DNA from: CAJQQY01 sp964352225
GTDB taxonomy: Bacteria; Bacteroidota; Bacteroidia; Chitinophagales; Saprospiraceae
Direction of reading: 5' to 3'
DNA: 11,477 nucleotides
NCBI GenBank assembly: GCA_964352225.1
Contig: CAYGRM010000215.1
Coordinates: 1-11,477, forward strand
Positions within the stretch are counted from its first letter, which is position 1. Each line of letters begins with the position of its first letter. The position numbers and the translations under genes were made by a program. Of this stretch, positions 1-6,453 are shown one piece after another. The notes under the pieces are model-generated. The model was given only the letters and a program-made list of their open reading frames with translations, was not told the DNA's origin and did no database searches.

Positions 1-883
1 CTTTTAGGATGGGGATAATTGCTTCTGAGGGAATCATGATAGATTTTTCTTTTCCAAGAGGAATTTCAACTTTGGTAAACATCCCTGGTAATAATTTCCC
101 ATTTGGATTAGATGTTTTGGCTCTTACTTTTAGGGTTCTTAAGTTCTCGTCGATTTTCGGATCAATAGCAATTACCGTAGCTTCAATGATCTCCTCATCC
201 CCGTCTAAGGAGAAGGATACCTTTTGTCCAATTTTGATCTTACTGGCATATTTTTCAGGAACATTAAAATCAATTTTGGCGGGATTGGTTTGCACCAAAT
301 TAGCAATGATCACATTAGGAGTAATGTAAGCTCCTTCACTAATATTTTTCAACCCTAAGATACCGCTAAAAGGAGCCACTACCGAAGTTTTCTCTAATTG
401 CACTTCTAGGAATTCCTTATCTGCCCCCAAGGTGTTTACTTGGTTTACCGCAATATCATATTCCTCTTTACTGATGGCATCGATATCTAATAATTTTTTC
501 TGACGAGCTTCATTTTGGGCAGCAAATTCCGCCTCGTATTTTAGCTTTTTCAATTGAGCAGTCAGGTCCTCGTCATTTATTTTTGCAATGAGTTGACCTT
601 TCCTCACGAAGCCACCTTCTTTTAAATTTAATTTTACCAACCTCCCTGATGCTTCACTTTTGAGTTCAACTTCTTCATTAGGTACTACGGTTCCTGTTGC
701 CAAAATAGTACTGCCTTGGTTTACTTCTTGAGCGACATAGATATCTACTGGAAGTTTGGTAGGCTGTTCTGTAGTGGTCGAGTTAGATGCTTGAATCTCG
801 CTTTTGGATTCAGCATCCAAGTAAAATATTTTGAAAAAATATAAGCCGACAATGCATAATAAGATAATTAGAAGTGGTCTCAT
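1..883 (-). CDS. RND efflux membrane fusion protein (HlyD/MFP family), C-terminus cut by window edge
   Basis: This is the periplasmic adaptor subunit of a tripartite RND efflux pump, which links an inner-membrane transporter to an outer-membrane channel. Translating the minus strand from ATG at 881-883 gives 294 uninterrupted codons up to the window edge. Residues 1-20 form one hydrophobic N-terminal anchor without a lipobox cysteine. Residues 45-105 form the first half of the lipoyl/barrel region (ATGTVVPNEEVELKSEASGR, then GFVRKGQLIAKI). Residues 106-165 make a short alpha-hairpin. Residues 166-200 are the returning half (TSVVAPFSGILGL, then GAYI), and 203-278 are the beta-barrel domain (GQKVSF, PGMFTKVEI). 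The short hairpin is typical of RND rather than ABC adaptors. It lies 108 bp downstream of the LytTR regulator gene on the same strand, with no hairpin between, so co-transcription is possible. The RND pump gene is expected beyond the left edge. The family is certain; the substrate is unknown. Confidence 0.93.
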   Translation of the reverse strand, partial: MRPLLIILLCIVGLYFFKIFYLDAESKSEIQASNSTTTEQPTKLPVDIYVAQEVNQGSTILATGTVVPNEEVELKSEASGRLVKLNLKEGGFVRKGQLIAKINDEDLTAQLKKLKYEAEFAAQNEARQKKLLDIDAISKEEYDIAVNQVNTLGADKEFLEVQLEKTSVVAPFSGILGLKNISEGAYITPNVIIANLVQTNPAKIDFNVPEKYASKIKIGQKVSFSLDGDEEIIEATVIAIDPKIDENLRTLKVRAKTSNPNGKLLPGMFTKVEIPLGKEKSIMIPSEAIIPILK

Positions 884-991
884 TTATTGATAATTATTTT
901 GTTCGTGGTACTAATAAGTGAATGTAACTTTTTGTTTAAGACAAGGACAATTAAATTTAAGCAAGGAGGCAATGTGCATTAGAATAATAAT

Positions 992-1684
992 CTATTTTAA
1001 AAACTTTTCCGCAAAAGATTCTTTGTAAGCCCTTCCAATGGGAACAACAATTTCGTCAGTCAAAAAAACTTGATTACTTGCCACTTTTTCAATTTTGGTG
1101 ATATTAATGATATAAGATTTATGGATTCTCATAAACTGATTATTATCCAAATTTTCCAACCAATATCGAAGTGGCTCGGAGGAGAGATGTTTTTTATTCG
1201 GTAAAAATATTTCCGTATAATCTGCATCCGATTTGATATAGAGAATATCCTCAACTGTGATTTTGATATACTCATACCCTGATTTAATAAAAAGTTCTTT
1301 ACGTATTTGTTCATTCTCTTCACTTGACGGGGCAATATTCTTGGAAGGAACTTTCGAAACTGCTTTGACAAATCGCTGAAAAGAAAATGGTTTTAGTAAA
1401 TAATCAACCACATTAAATTCATAACTCTCCAAAGCATAGTCTGGAAAGGCTGTGGTCAAAATTACAGATGGAGGATTCGGTATGGTTTTTAAAAAATCAA
1501 TTCCTGAAATCTTAGGCAAATGAATATCTAAAAATATTAAATCAACCGCTTCTGCTTTTAAAAATTCCATAGCTTGGATCGCATCCGAAAAAGTGGCTTC
1601 CAATTGTAAAGTTCCAAGGTCTTCAATATACTTTTTTAAGAGACGTTGAGCAGGTGGTTGGTCTTCAATGATGATACAATTCAT
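992..1684 (-). CDS. LytTR-family response regulator
   Basis: A cytoplasmic DNA-binding response regulator of 230 residues. The receiver domain spans about 1-115 with the acidic pair Glu7-Asp8, the phospho-acceptor Asp53 in FLDIHLP, the switch Thr77/Thr78 and the conserved Lys98-Pro99. A linker at about 116-130 leads to a LytTR DNA-binding domain at 131-230, recognisable from SDADYTEIF and the signature FMRIHKSYIIN around 184-194. The length and order are exactly those of BtsR/LytR-type regulators. The ATG follows the kinase stop by only 2 bp, so the two are surely co-transcribed and the kinase is its cognate partner. LytTR proteins bind paired 9-bp direct repeats, and a fitting pair lies at 2814-2843 in front of the divergent TonB receptor gene. 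The target assignment is an inference; the family is certain. Confidence 0.95.
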   Translation of the reverse strand: MNCIIIEDQPPAQRLLKKYIEDLGTLQLEATFSDAIQAMEFLKAEAVDLIFLDIHLPKISGIDFLKTIPNPPSVILTTAFPDYALESYEFNVVDYLLKPFSFQRFVKAVSKVPSKNIAPSSEENEQIRKELFIKSGYEYIKITVEDILYIKSDADYTEIFLPNKKHLSSEPLRYWLENLDNNQFMRIHKSYIINITKIEKVASNQVFLTDEIVVPIGRAYKESFAEKFLK

Positions 1685-1686
1685 AA

Positions 1687-2712
1687 TTAAATAGTCTTAT
1701 TCAAATCAATCTTCAAACGCACTTCGTAAATATTATTACTATTTTGAATGGATAATTGATGGGTATTTGGATAAATCAAATCTAACCGCTTCTTTACATT
1801 TTCCAAACCAATTCCATGTGAAAGGCTATCAGTATTGGATTGAGGTTGAAAAGAATTTTTACAAATAAACTGCAAAGTACCCGAATCCGAAAGTTGCAAA
1901 TGGATGTCGATCGAAATATTATCCGATTGGCTAGCAGTACTATGCTTAAAAGCATTTTCGATAAAAACAATCAAGATTAATGGCGCAATTTGGAAACTGG
2001 ATTGAATATTTTTAGTGGAAAAATGAACCGTTCCTCTTTCCTCAATTTGCATTTCGCTAAGGTTAATAAAATTTTCTAGTTGTTCTACTTCTTTGGTGAG
2101 TGGTACATAATCTTCTTTACATTCGTACAACATATACCTAAGTAGTCCAGACAATTCTAATATAATCCCTGGAGTTTTTGGAGATTCCTCAATTGCGTAA
2201 GAATACAAATTATTCAAGTTATTGAACAAAAAATGCGGATTGATTTGTGATTTCAAAAATTGTAATTCACTCTCCTTTACTGCTATTTTTAGTTCATCAA
2301 CTTCTTTCTGTTTCCCTAAAGCATCCCAGCCAAATTTGAATCCTGACAACATCGCGATGGTCGGTAACACTTGCGATAAAGTTAATAGAATACCTCCAAA
2401 AGTATTTGCCCGACTCCCTGTAAAAAATATTTTTTCCAAAATAAATTCTTCCACTAAAACAATTCCGATCATAGTTAAAAAGACTAAGATGAAAAATAGA
2501 ATTGTTTTCTTCTGATAATAAAATCGAGGGAGTAAAAAATAATTAATAAAAAAAGCAGCCAAGGCGTAGTTTAGAAAGAAGGCTACCTTATAAGTAGGAA
2601 TACTCGTTTGATTTCGCTCCATTGAATAGAAAATAAATACCAAACCGTGTAAAACGATTTGGAAAATTAATTCTTTGGAAAACCAACCCCTATTTTTGAC
2701 TTCTCCTGCCAT
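1687..2712 (-). CDS. LytS/BtsS-type membrane sensor histidine kinase (His_kinase domain)
   Basis: A membrane-bound sensor kinase of 341 residues. The N-terminal third has four hydrophobic segments (about 14-30, 43-62, 70-90 and 105-128) with almost no extracytoplasmic loop, so the signal is probably sensed in or at the membrane. A short coiled coil (about 133-152) joins it to a His_kinase (PF06580-type) domain with phospho-acceptor His160 in QINPHFLFNNLN. The ATPase part has an N-box at 252-257 (ENAFKH) and a glycine motif at 300-305 (GIGLEN) followed by VKKRLDLIYP. This is the standard layout of Bacteroidota LytS-like kinases, and all key residues are present. It is the first gene of the kinase-regulator operon and diverges from the TonB receptor across a 224-bp shared regulatory gap. 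A perfect TAnnTTTG match (TACCTTTG, minus strand, 2718-2725) lies only a few bases before the start and would give an almost leaderless mRNA if used. Confidence 0.94.
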   Translation of the reverse strand: MAGEVKNRGWFSKELIFQIVLHGLVFIFYSMERNQTSIPTYKVAFFLNYALAAFFINYFLLPRFYYQKKTILFFILVFLTMIGIVLVEEFILEKIFFTGSRANTFGGILLTLSQVLPTIAMLSGFKFGWDALGKQKEVDELKIAVKESELQFLKSQINPHFLFNNLNNLYSYAIEESPKTPGIILELSGLLRYMLYECKEDYVPLTKEVEQLENFINLSEMQIEERGTVHFSTKNIQSSFQIAPLILIVFIENAFKHSTASQSDNISIDIHLQLSDSGTLQFICKNSFQPQSNTDSLSHGIGLENVKKRLDLIYPNTHQLSIQNSNNIYEVRLKIDLNKTI

Positions 2713-2723
2713 AGCTTCAAAGG

Positions 2724-2753
2724 TAGTTTTTCATTGGGAGTTTTTGAAAACTA
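2724..2753. repeat. Imperfect inverted repeat before the kinase operon
   Basis: TAGTTTTTCA at 2724-2733 is mirrored by TGAAAACTA at 2745-2753, with one extra T in the left arm and 11 bases between the arms. The repeat sits 12-41 bp upstream of the kinase start and overlaps a near-consensus -7 element on the minus strand (TAGTTTTC, 2746-2753). It may be an operator for the kinase operon. AT-rich repeats of this size also arise by chance. Confidence 0.25.
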
Positions 2754-2813
2754 ATCGGGTGAACTGCATTATGAGTGCCACAAACAGCAAATGCCTAGTA
2801 TTTGGAAAAGGTC

Positions 2814-2843
2814 TGTCGTTCATCCGTCTACTTTTGCCGTTCA
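2814..2843 (+). promoter_or_regulatory. Candidate LytTR operator: 9-bp direct repeat at 21-bp pitch
   Basis: TGTCGTTCA (2814-2822) and TGCCGTTCA (2835-2843) match at 8 of 9 positions and are separated by 12 bp, which puts them on the same face of the helix. Established LytTR sites (AgrA, ComE and AlgR types) are pairs of 9-bp direct repeats centred on GTT with 12-13 bp between them, and both copies here contain C-GTT-C-A. The pair lies 33-63 bp upstream of the consensus -7 element of the TonB receptor gene, an activator-like position, and in the gap shared with the LytTR operon itself. Binding is inferred. Confidence 0.5.
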
Positions 2844-2876
2844 AAGAAATGACTAACATCTCTTAAACAAGCCACC

Positions 2877-2884
2877 TAGTTTTG
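2877..2884 (+). promoter_or_regulatory. Bacteroidota -7 promoter element of the TonB receptor gene
   Basis: TAGTTTTG is an exact match to the Bacteroidota core TAnnTTTG, 52 bp before the receptor start, giving a leader of roughly 45 bases. No good TTTG -33 element is seen at the usual distance. This agrees with a promoter that needs an activator such as the LytTR regulator bound at 2814-2843. A second exact match, TACTTTTG at 2829-2836, overlaps the second operator repeat and is a less likely alternative. Confidence 0.45.
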
Positions 2885-2936
2885 TGTTGAAAATCATAGT
2901 TATATAAAAATCACATTCACAAATAATAATCGAAAA

Positions 2937-5306
2937 ATGAAATTTCTAAAAACTCTACTTTTAATTCTTTTTTCCTCGAATTTTCTAATCGCTCAAAGTC
3001 AAAATGTCACTATCATAGGAAAAGTCGTTGACAATATAAATCAACAACCCGTGGAATTTGCTACAGTCATGGTAGGTGATAATCAAACCAAAGCTGCTAT
3101 CACAGGAGTAACTACAGATATTGATGGAACTTTTATCGTTAAAACTGAGGCAACTGATTTTTTCATTGAAATTAGCTTCATTGGATTTGTCAATAGCACT
3201 ATTAATGATTTTTCTATCGTGAATGGAAAAGTCGATTTAGGAACAATTGAAATGAGCGAAAACAATAATCAACTTGAAGAAATTGTGGTTCGTGCTGAAA
3301 AATCAACAACAGAATTTAGACTCGATAAACGTGTTTTTAATGTGGGACAAGATTTAAGTAGCACAGGTGCAAGTGCCATGGAAGTTTTAAATAATGTGCC
3401 TTCTGTAAATGTCAATATCGAAGGTGAAATTAGTTTAAGAGGAAGTACTGGAGTCCAAATTTTGATCAATGGAAAACCTTCTGTTTTGGCAAGCGAACAA
3501 GGAAATGCCCTTGGAACGATTACTGCTGATATGATTGACAAAATTGAAGTCATCACCAATCCATCTGCCAAATACGATGCAGAAGGAACTTCAGGAATCA
3601 TCAATATCGTTATCAAAAAAGAAGAACGAAAAGGAATCAATGGTTCGGCAACTATCAATACTGGAATGCCTCACAATCATAGTTTTGGATTAAGTCTCAA
3701 TCGTCGAACAGAGAAATTTAATCTCTTTAGTCAAGTAGGTGTAGGTTATCGAGAAATGCCAAATGATACGGAAAACATCAATCGAAACTTGGTCAATGGG
3801 ACTACGATCTATTCCGAAGGAGAAGAATTTCGAAATGAAACTTTCTATAATTTCATCTTAGGTACTGATTACCATATTAACTCTAACAATGTACTTACAT
3901 TGTCTGGTAGCTTTGCTTACGAAGTAGAAGACCAACCTTCTTCAACTAATTTCAGTATGGAAAATTCGACTGGTGAAATTACCGATCGTTGGAGTCGATC
4001 TGAAAATACGGAAGCTAACAACCCAAAGTATCAATATGAATTACAATACAAAAGCAATTTAAAAGGACATAAAGATCATGCCTTACTGATTAGTGCATTG
4101 GGTAATTTTTTCGGAAAAGATCAAGAGTCTGAGTTCTTTAATACTTCCACAATGGGTAGTCAGTCTTTCGCCGATCAACAAATTGAGACTCATTTCCAAG
4201 AAGGGAAATATACTTTTAGTGTGGATTATACTAAGCCATTTTCCGATAAAATAACTTTAGAAACTGGAGCACAATATGTGATCAATAATGTAAGCAATGA
4301 CTTCGAAGTGAGAAACTCTATCAATGGAGAATTCATTTCAGATCCAAGCTTAACCAACATATTTGAGTACGATCAAAAGGTATTGGGTATTTACGGAACA
4401 GGTGCCTACGAAGATGATAAATGGGGAATTAAATTAGGGTTAAGAATGGAAAATACTGACCTCCAAACCTTGTTAGTCAATACCGGTGAAACTAATGACA
4501 TGAACTTTAATAATTTTTTCCCAACGCTTCATACTTCTTATAAATTGACTGAGGCATTTTCGCTGCAAGGTGGTTATTCAAGAAGAATTTTCAGACCAAG
4601 ACTTTGGGATCTAAATCCTTTTTTCAATATTAGAAATAATTTTTCCATTCGAACTGGAAATCCTGACTTGCTTCCTGAGTTTACTGATTCTTATGAAGTT
4701 TCAAGTATTTATATTTTTGGTAAAGCGTCCCTTAACTTTGGTGTTTTTCACCGATATACTACTGACGTAGTAGAACGAGTTTCGACATTTGAAGATAACG
4801 TCAACACGACCAAACCGCTTAATATTGGAACCAATCGATCGACTGGTTTAGAGGTCAATGGAAAATATACGGCTGGAAAAAATCTATCTTTTAACGGAGA
4901 TTTTAATTATAGTTATTTTAACCGACAAGGAGAATTGGAAGGAACTTCATTTGATTTTAATGCAGATCAATGGTCGACTAAAATTACTTCAAAAATCAAA
5001 TTTCCTGGAGGTATTGATTTCGAAATTACTGGACAATACATCTCAAGAGTTCAAACAGTACAAAGTAAAATATCAGGAAATGTTTTTGCTGATTTTGGGT
5101 TGAGAAAAAAAATCATGAAAGGACGAGGAGTACTTAATTTAAGTGTGAGAGATTTATTTGCTTCAAGAATTAGAGAAAGCGAAACGGTGCAAGAAGATTT
5201 TTATTTATACAGTTTCCGACAACGAGGAAGATTTATTACATTAGGATTTAGTTATGGTTTCGGAAAAGGAGAAGCGATGGAATTCTCTGGAGCCAAAAGA
5301 CGATAA
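2937..5306 (+). CDS. TonB-dependent outer-membrane receptor (carboxypeptidase-regulatory-like N-domain, OMP_b-brl_3-type barrel)
   Basis: A gated outer-membrane transporter of 789 residues, energised by TonB-ExbBD. Residues 1-19 are a signal peptide, with cleavage likely after Ala19 (FLIA/QSQ). Residues 24-108 form a CarboxypepD_reg-like beta-sandwich (IGKVVDNINQQPVEFATV, then DIDGTF and EISFIGF) common in Bacteroidota receptors. The plug spans about 114-228, with EEIVVRAEK at its start, VPSVNVNIEGEISLRGS, LINGKPS, and IEVITNPSAKYDAEGTSGI at its end. The rest, about 235-775, is a barrel rich in alternating aromatic strands and closes with FITLGFSYGFG plus a short basic tail. There is no SusD gene beside it, so polysaccharide uptake of the SusCD kind is unlikely. 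The downstream PepSY-type membrane protein suggests a ferric chelate or other metal ligand. It diverges from a LytS/LytTR operon and has a fitting operator and -7 element upstream. The class is certain; the substrate is inferred. Confidence 0.93.
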   Translation: MKFLKTLLLILFSSNFLIAQSQNVTIIGKVVDNINQQPVEFATVMVGDNQTKAAITGVTTDIDGTFIVKTEATDFFIEISFIGFVNSTINDFSIVNGKVDLGTIEMSENNNQLEEIVVRAEKSTTEFRLDKRVFNVGQDLSSTGASAMEVLNNVPSVNVNIEGEISLRGSTGVQILINGKPSVLASEQGNALGTITADMIDKIEVITNPSAKYDAEGTSGIINIVIKKEERKGINGSATINTGMPHNHSFGLSLNRRTEKFNLFSQVGVGYREMPNDTENINRNLVNGTTIYSEGEEFRNETFYNFILGTDYHINSNNVLTLSGSFAYEVEDQPSSTNFSMENSTGEITDRWSRSENTEANNPKYQYELQYKSNLKGHKDHALLISALGNFFGKDQESEFFNTSTMGSQSFADQQIETHFQEGKYTFSVDYTKPFSDKITLETGAQYVINNVSNDFEVRNSINGEFISDPSLTNIFEYDQKVLGIYGTGAYEDDKWGIKLGLRMENTDLQTLLVNTGETNDMNFNNFFPTLHTSYKLTEAFSLQGGYSRRIFRPRLWDLNPFFNIRNNFSIRTGNPDLLPEFTDSYEVSSIYIFGKASLNFGVFHRYTTDVVERVSTFEDNVNTTKPLNIGTNRSTGLEVNGKYTAGKNLSFNGDFNYSYFNRQGELEGTSFDFNADQWSTKITSKIKFPGGIDFEITGQYISRVQTVQSKISGNVFADFGLRKKIMKGRGVLNLSVRDLFASRIRESETVQEDFYLYSFRQRGRFITLGFSYGFGKGEAMEFSGAKRR

Positions 5307-5325
5307 TAAACATTTAACGTAAATA

Positions 5326-5333
5326 TATTTTTG
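5326..5333 (+). promoter_or_regulatory. Possible -7 element overlapping the terminator, for the PepSY-type gene
   Basis: TATTTTTG fits TAnnTTTG exactly. Transcription would start around 5340, inside the left arm of the terminator hairpin, so the new transcript could not form that hairpin. No convincing -33 element is seen, and T-rich DNA matches this core easily. Confidence 0.2.
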
Positions 5334-5337
5334 TTTG

Positions 5338-5377
5338 CCAAGAAGATTCTCTATAATCTTCTTGGTTTACTTTTTTT
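5338..5377 (+). terminator. Intrinsic terminator after the TonB receptor gene
   Basis: A perfect 11-bp stem, CCAAGAAGATT (5338-5348) paired with AATCTTCTTGG (5355-5365), closes a 6-base loop. It is followed by TTTAC and then seven T. It lies 31 bp after the receptor stop codon and only 27 bp before the next start codon. It should therefore end most receptor transcripts and keep the downstream gene at a lower or separately controlled level. Confidence 0.88.
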
Positions 5378-5404
5378 ATCAGGATCATCAAAACAAACGA
5401 AAAA

Positions 5405-5914
5405 ATGGCACAACCCGCTGGAGTTACCATGCGAATTATTCACCGCTACTTAGGATTTTTCTTGGTAGGAATCATGGCAGTTTATGCAGTAAGTGGAATT
5501 GTTTTAATTTTCAGAGATACTGATTATTTAAAACAAACTCATAATTTTGAAAAACAAGTCGAACCAAATATTAATAAAAACGACCTAGGTAAAGCATTGG
5601 GAATCAAGCGATTAAAAGTCGATAAAACCGAAGGTGATATTTTTTATTTTAAGGATGGTACTTACAATAATAAATCTGGTCAAGCCAAATATTCTACCAA
5701 AGAGCTGCCATGGGTCTTGGATAGAATGACTCATCTTCACAAAGCTAAATCAAGTGAACCGCTTTTCTTTTTAAATATTTTCTTTGGATTATCGCTATTG
5801 TTTTTTGTAATCTCTTCGTTTTGGATGTTTTTGCCGAGTAGTTCTATTTTTAAAAAAGGGCTTTACTTTACGCTTGCGGGGATTGTGCTGACTTTAATTT
5901 TACTATTTATTTAG
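5405..5914 (+). CDS. Compact PepSY-associated TM protein, possible ferric-chelate reductase component
   Basis: An inner-membrane protein of 169 residues related to the PepSY_TM (PiuB/FpvG-like) family. The signature RIIHRYLGFFLVG (10-22) precedes helix 1 (about 15-36). A periplasmic stretch of about 80 residues ends in MTHLHKAK (108-115), just before helix 2 (about 119-143). Helix 3 is at 151-169. His13 and His112 sit at the membrane edges where family members have conserved histidines. FpvG-type relatives reduce ferric siderophores, but usual PepSY_TM proteins are over 350 residues with four or more helices, so this is a minimal form. The PepSY-like part between helices 1 and 2 is weak (LGIKRLKVDK, then GDIFYFKDGTY). 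The start at 5405 has an A-rich leader; ATG at 5429 (Met9) is an alternative closer to the conserved motif. It follows the TonB receptor gene by 98 bp with a terminator between. Family recognition is good; the redox role is inferred. Confidence 0.8.
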   Translation: MAQPAGVTMRIIHRYLGFFLVGIMAVYAVSGIVLIFRDTDYLKQTHNFEKQVEPNINKNDLGKALGIKRLKVDKTEGDIFYFKDGTYNNKSGQAKYSTKELPWVLDRMTHLHKAKSSEPLFFLNIFFGLSLLFFVISSFWMFLPSSSIFKKGLYFTLAGIVLTLILLFI

Positions 5915-5957
5915 AATTATTTTGGAGCCTGCTTAAAATTAATTGAGGAAAAAAAGT

Positions 5958-5994
5958 ATTGGACTACTCCGTAACAAGCTGTTGGAGAATCAAT
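5958..5994. other. Interrupted intergenic stem-loop
   Basis: ATTG (5958-5961) pairs with CAAT (5991-5994), CTCC (5967-5970) with GGAG (5984-5987), and AACA (5973-5976) with TGTT (5980-5983), around an AGC loop. That makes twelve pairs with one internal loop and a 2-base bulge. No T-run follows directly; a run of nine T begins 33 bases later (6027-6035), so it is a poor terminator. It lies in the 234-bp gap between the PepSY-type gene and the VF530-family gene, which otherwise holds only the repeat core at 6036-6050. Confidence 0.3.
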
Positions 5995-6035
5995 GGTTCT
6001 TAGCTTACTTACTTAGAGCATAGATATTTTTTTTT

Positions 6036-6050
6036 ATAGGAACGCGGATT
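6036..6050 (+). repeat. GCGGATT-type intergenic repeat core, copy 1
   Basis: ATAGGAACGCGGATT occurs here and again, base for base and in the same orientation, at 11425-11439. This copy has a single GCGGATT unit, while the right-hand copy has an array. It follows a run of nine T and precedes a near-consensus -7 element (TACATTTT, 6051-6058), so it may lie within the promoter of the VF530-family gene. Confidence 0.6.
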
Positions 6051-6148
6051 TACATTTTTAGTATTTTATAGTATCCGATGCTAACGTAGGATATTTACCA
6101 TTCCTAGCCATTAATCAAGAAATCCAATTTTATTTCTTAAATTTAAAT

Positions 6149-6355
6149 ATGCAAAAGAATAATCCTCTTCATGGTATAAAACTGAATGACATCCTAGAGT
6201 TTCTAGAAGCGAAATATGGCTGGGAAGAATTAGGAAAAATGATTGACATTCGATGTTTCAAATTTGAACCATCGGTCAAATCAAGCCTAAAGTTTCTAAG
6301 GCGAACACCATGGGCACGCAAGAAAGTCGAAACACTTTACTTAAACTCAATTTAG
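6149..6355 (+). CDS. VF530 family (DUF2132) small DNA-binding protein
   Basis: A complete 68-residue protein matching the VF530 family, named after a Vibrio fischeri protein described structurally as DNA-binding. The family pattern runs the full length: NPLHGIKLNDILEFL (4-18), YGWEELG (23-29), the IRCFKFEPSVKSSLKFLRRT segment with Pro-Trp-Ala-Arg after it, and VETLYLN at the end. The basic, helical make-up suits a nucleoid-type or regulatory DNA binder; its cellular role is not known. The start has an A/T-rich leader without Shine-Dalgarno sequence, and no alternative start would keep the N-terminal motif. It lies 98 bp upstream of the TIR-domain gene on the same strand, so co-transcription is possible but not shown. 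The family assignment comes from recognised motifs. Confidence 0.88.
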   Translation: MQKNNPLHGIKLNDILEFLEAKYGWEELGKMIDIRCFKFEPSVKSSLKFLRRTPWARKKVETLYLNSI

Positions 6356-6395
6356 TTTTTATATCGCTTCATCTCATTACCAGCATCCAAAAAAG

Positions 6396-6403
6396 CCCCC
6401 CCC
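6396..6403. repeat. Eight-cytosine tract upstream of the TIR gene
   Basis: Eight consecutive C follow six A (6389-6394) and one G in otherwise AT-rich leader DNA, 50 bp before the TIR-protein start. It lies outside both neighbouring reading frames as annotated. It sits just upstream of a possible -7 element (TATCTTTA, 6420-6427), where length changes could alter promoter strength. Confidence 0.75.
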
Positions 6404-6453
6404 TTTTACCTAATAATGTTATCTTTAGGAAGAGTCCTAAAATAACTTACCAT

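Noticed and set aside
9..329. Plus-strand open frame of 106 codons at the left edge
   Set aside because: It lies antisense to the membrane fusion protein gene, whose minus-strand translation has clear family motifs over its whole length.
884..991. Promoter of the membrane fusion protein gene
   Set aside because: The best minus-strand match (TACATTCA with an upstream TTG at 21 bp) deviates in the last two core bases and is too weak to list; it cannot be excluded.
2234..2241. Further GCGGATT-like match
   Set aside because: It lies inside the kinase gene, where it encodes the conserved Asn-Pro-His segment, so it is explained by coding constraint. A similar match near 10950 is within the NUDIX gene.
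2675..2866. Small plus-strand open frame in the divergent promoter gap
   Set aside because: It begins antisense inside the kinase gene, shows no recognisable motif, and covers the regulatory repeats.
5996..6035. Possible terminator after the PepSY-type gene, before the T9 run
   Set aside because: The only pairing directly before the T-run is short, bulged and separated by a long loop, so no reliable hairpin can be drawn.
6310..6453. N-terminal extension of the TIR protein starting at ATG 6310
   Set aside because: It overlaps the VF530-family gene in another frame and crosses the A6/C8 tracts. Its 48 residues have no TIR character, and the domain begins naturally after ATG 6454.
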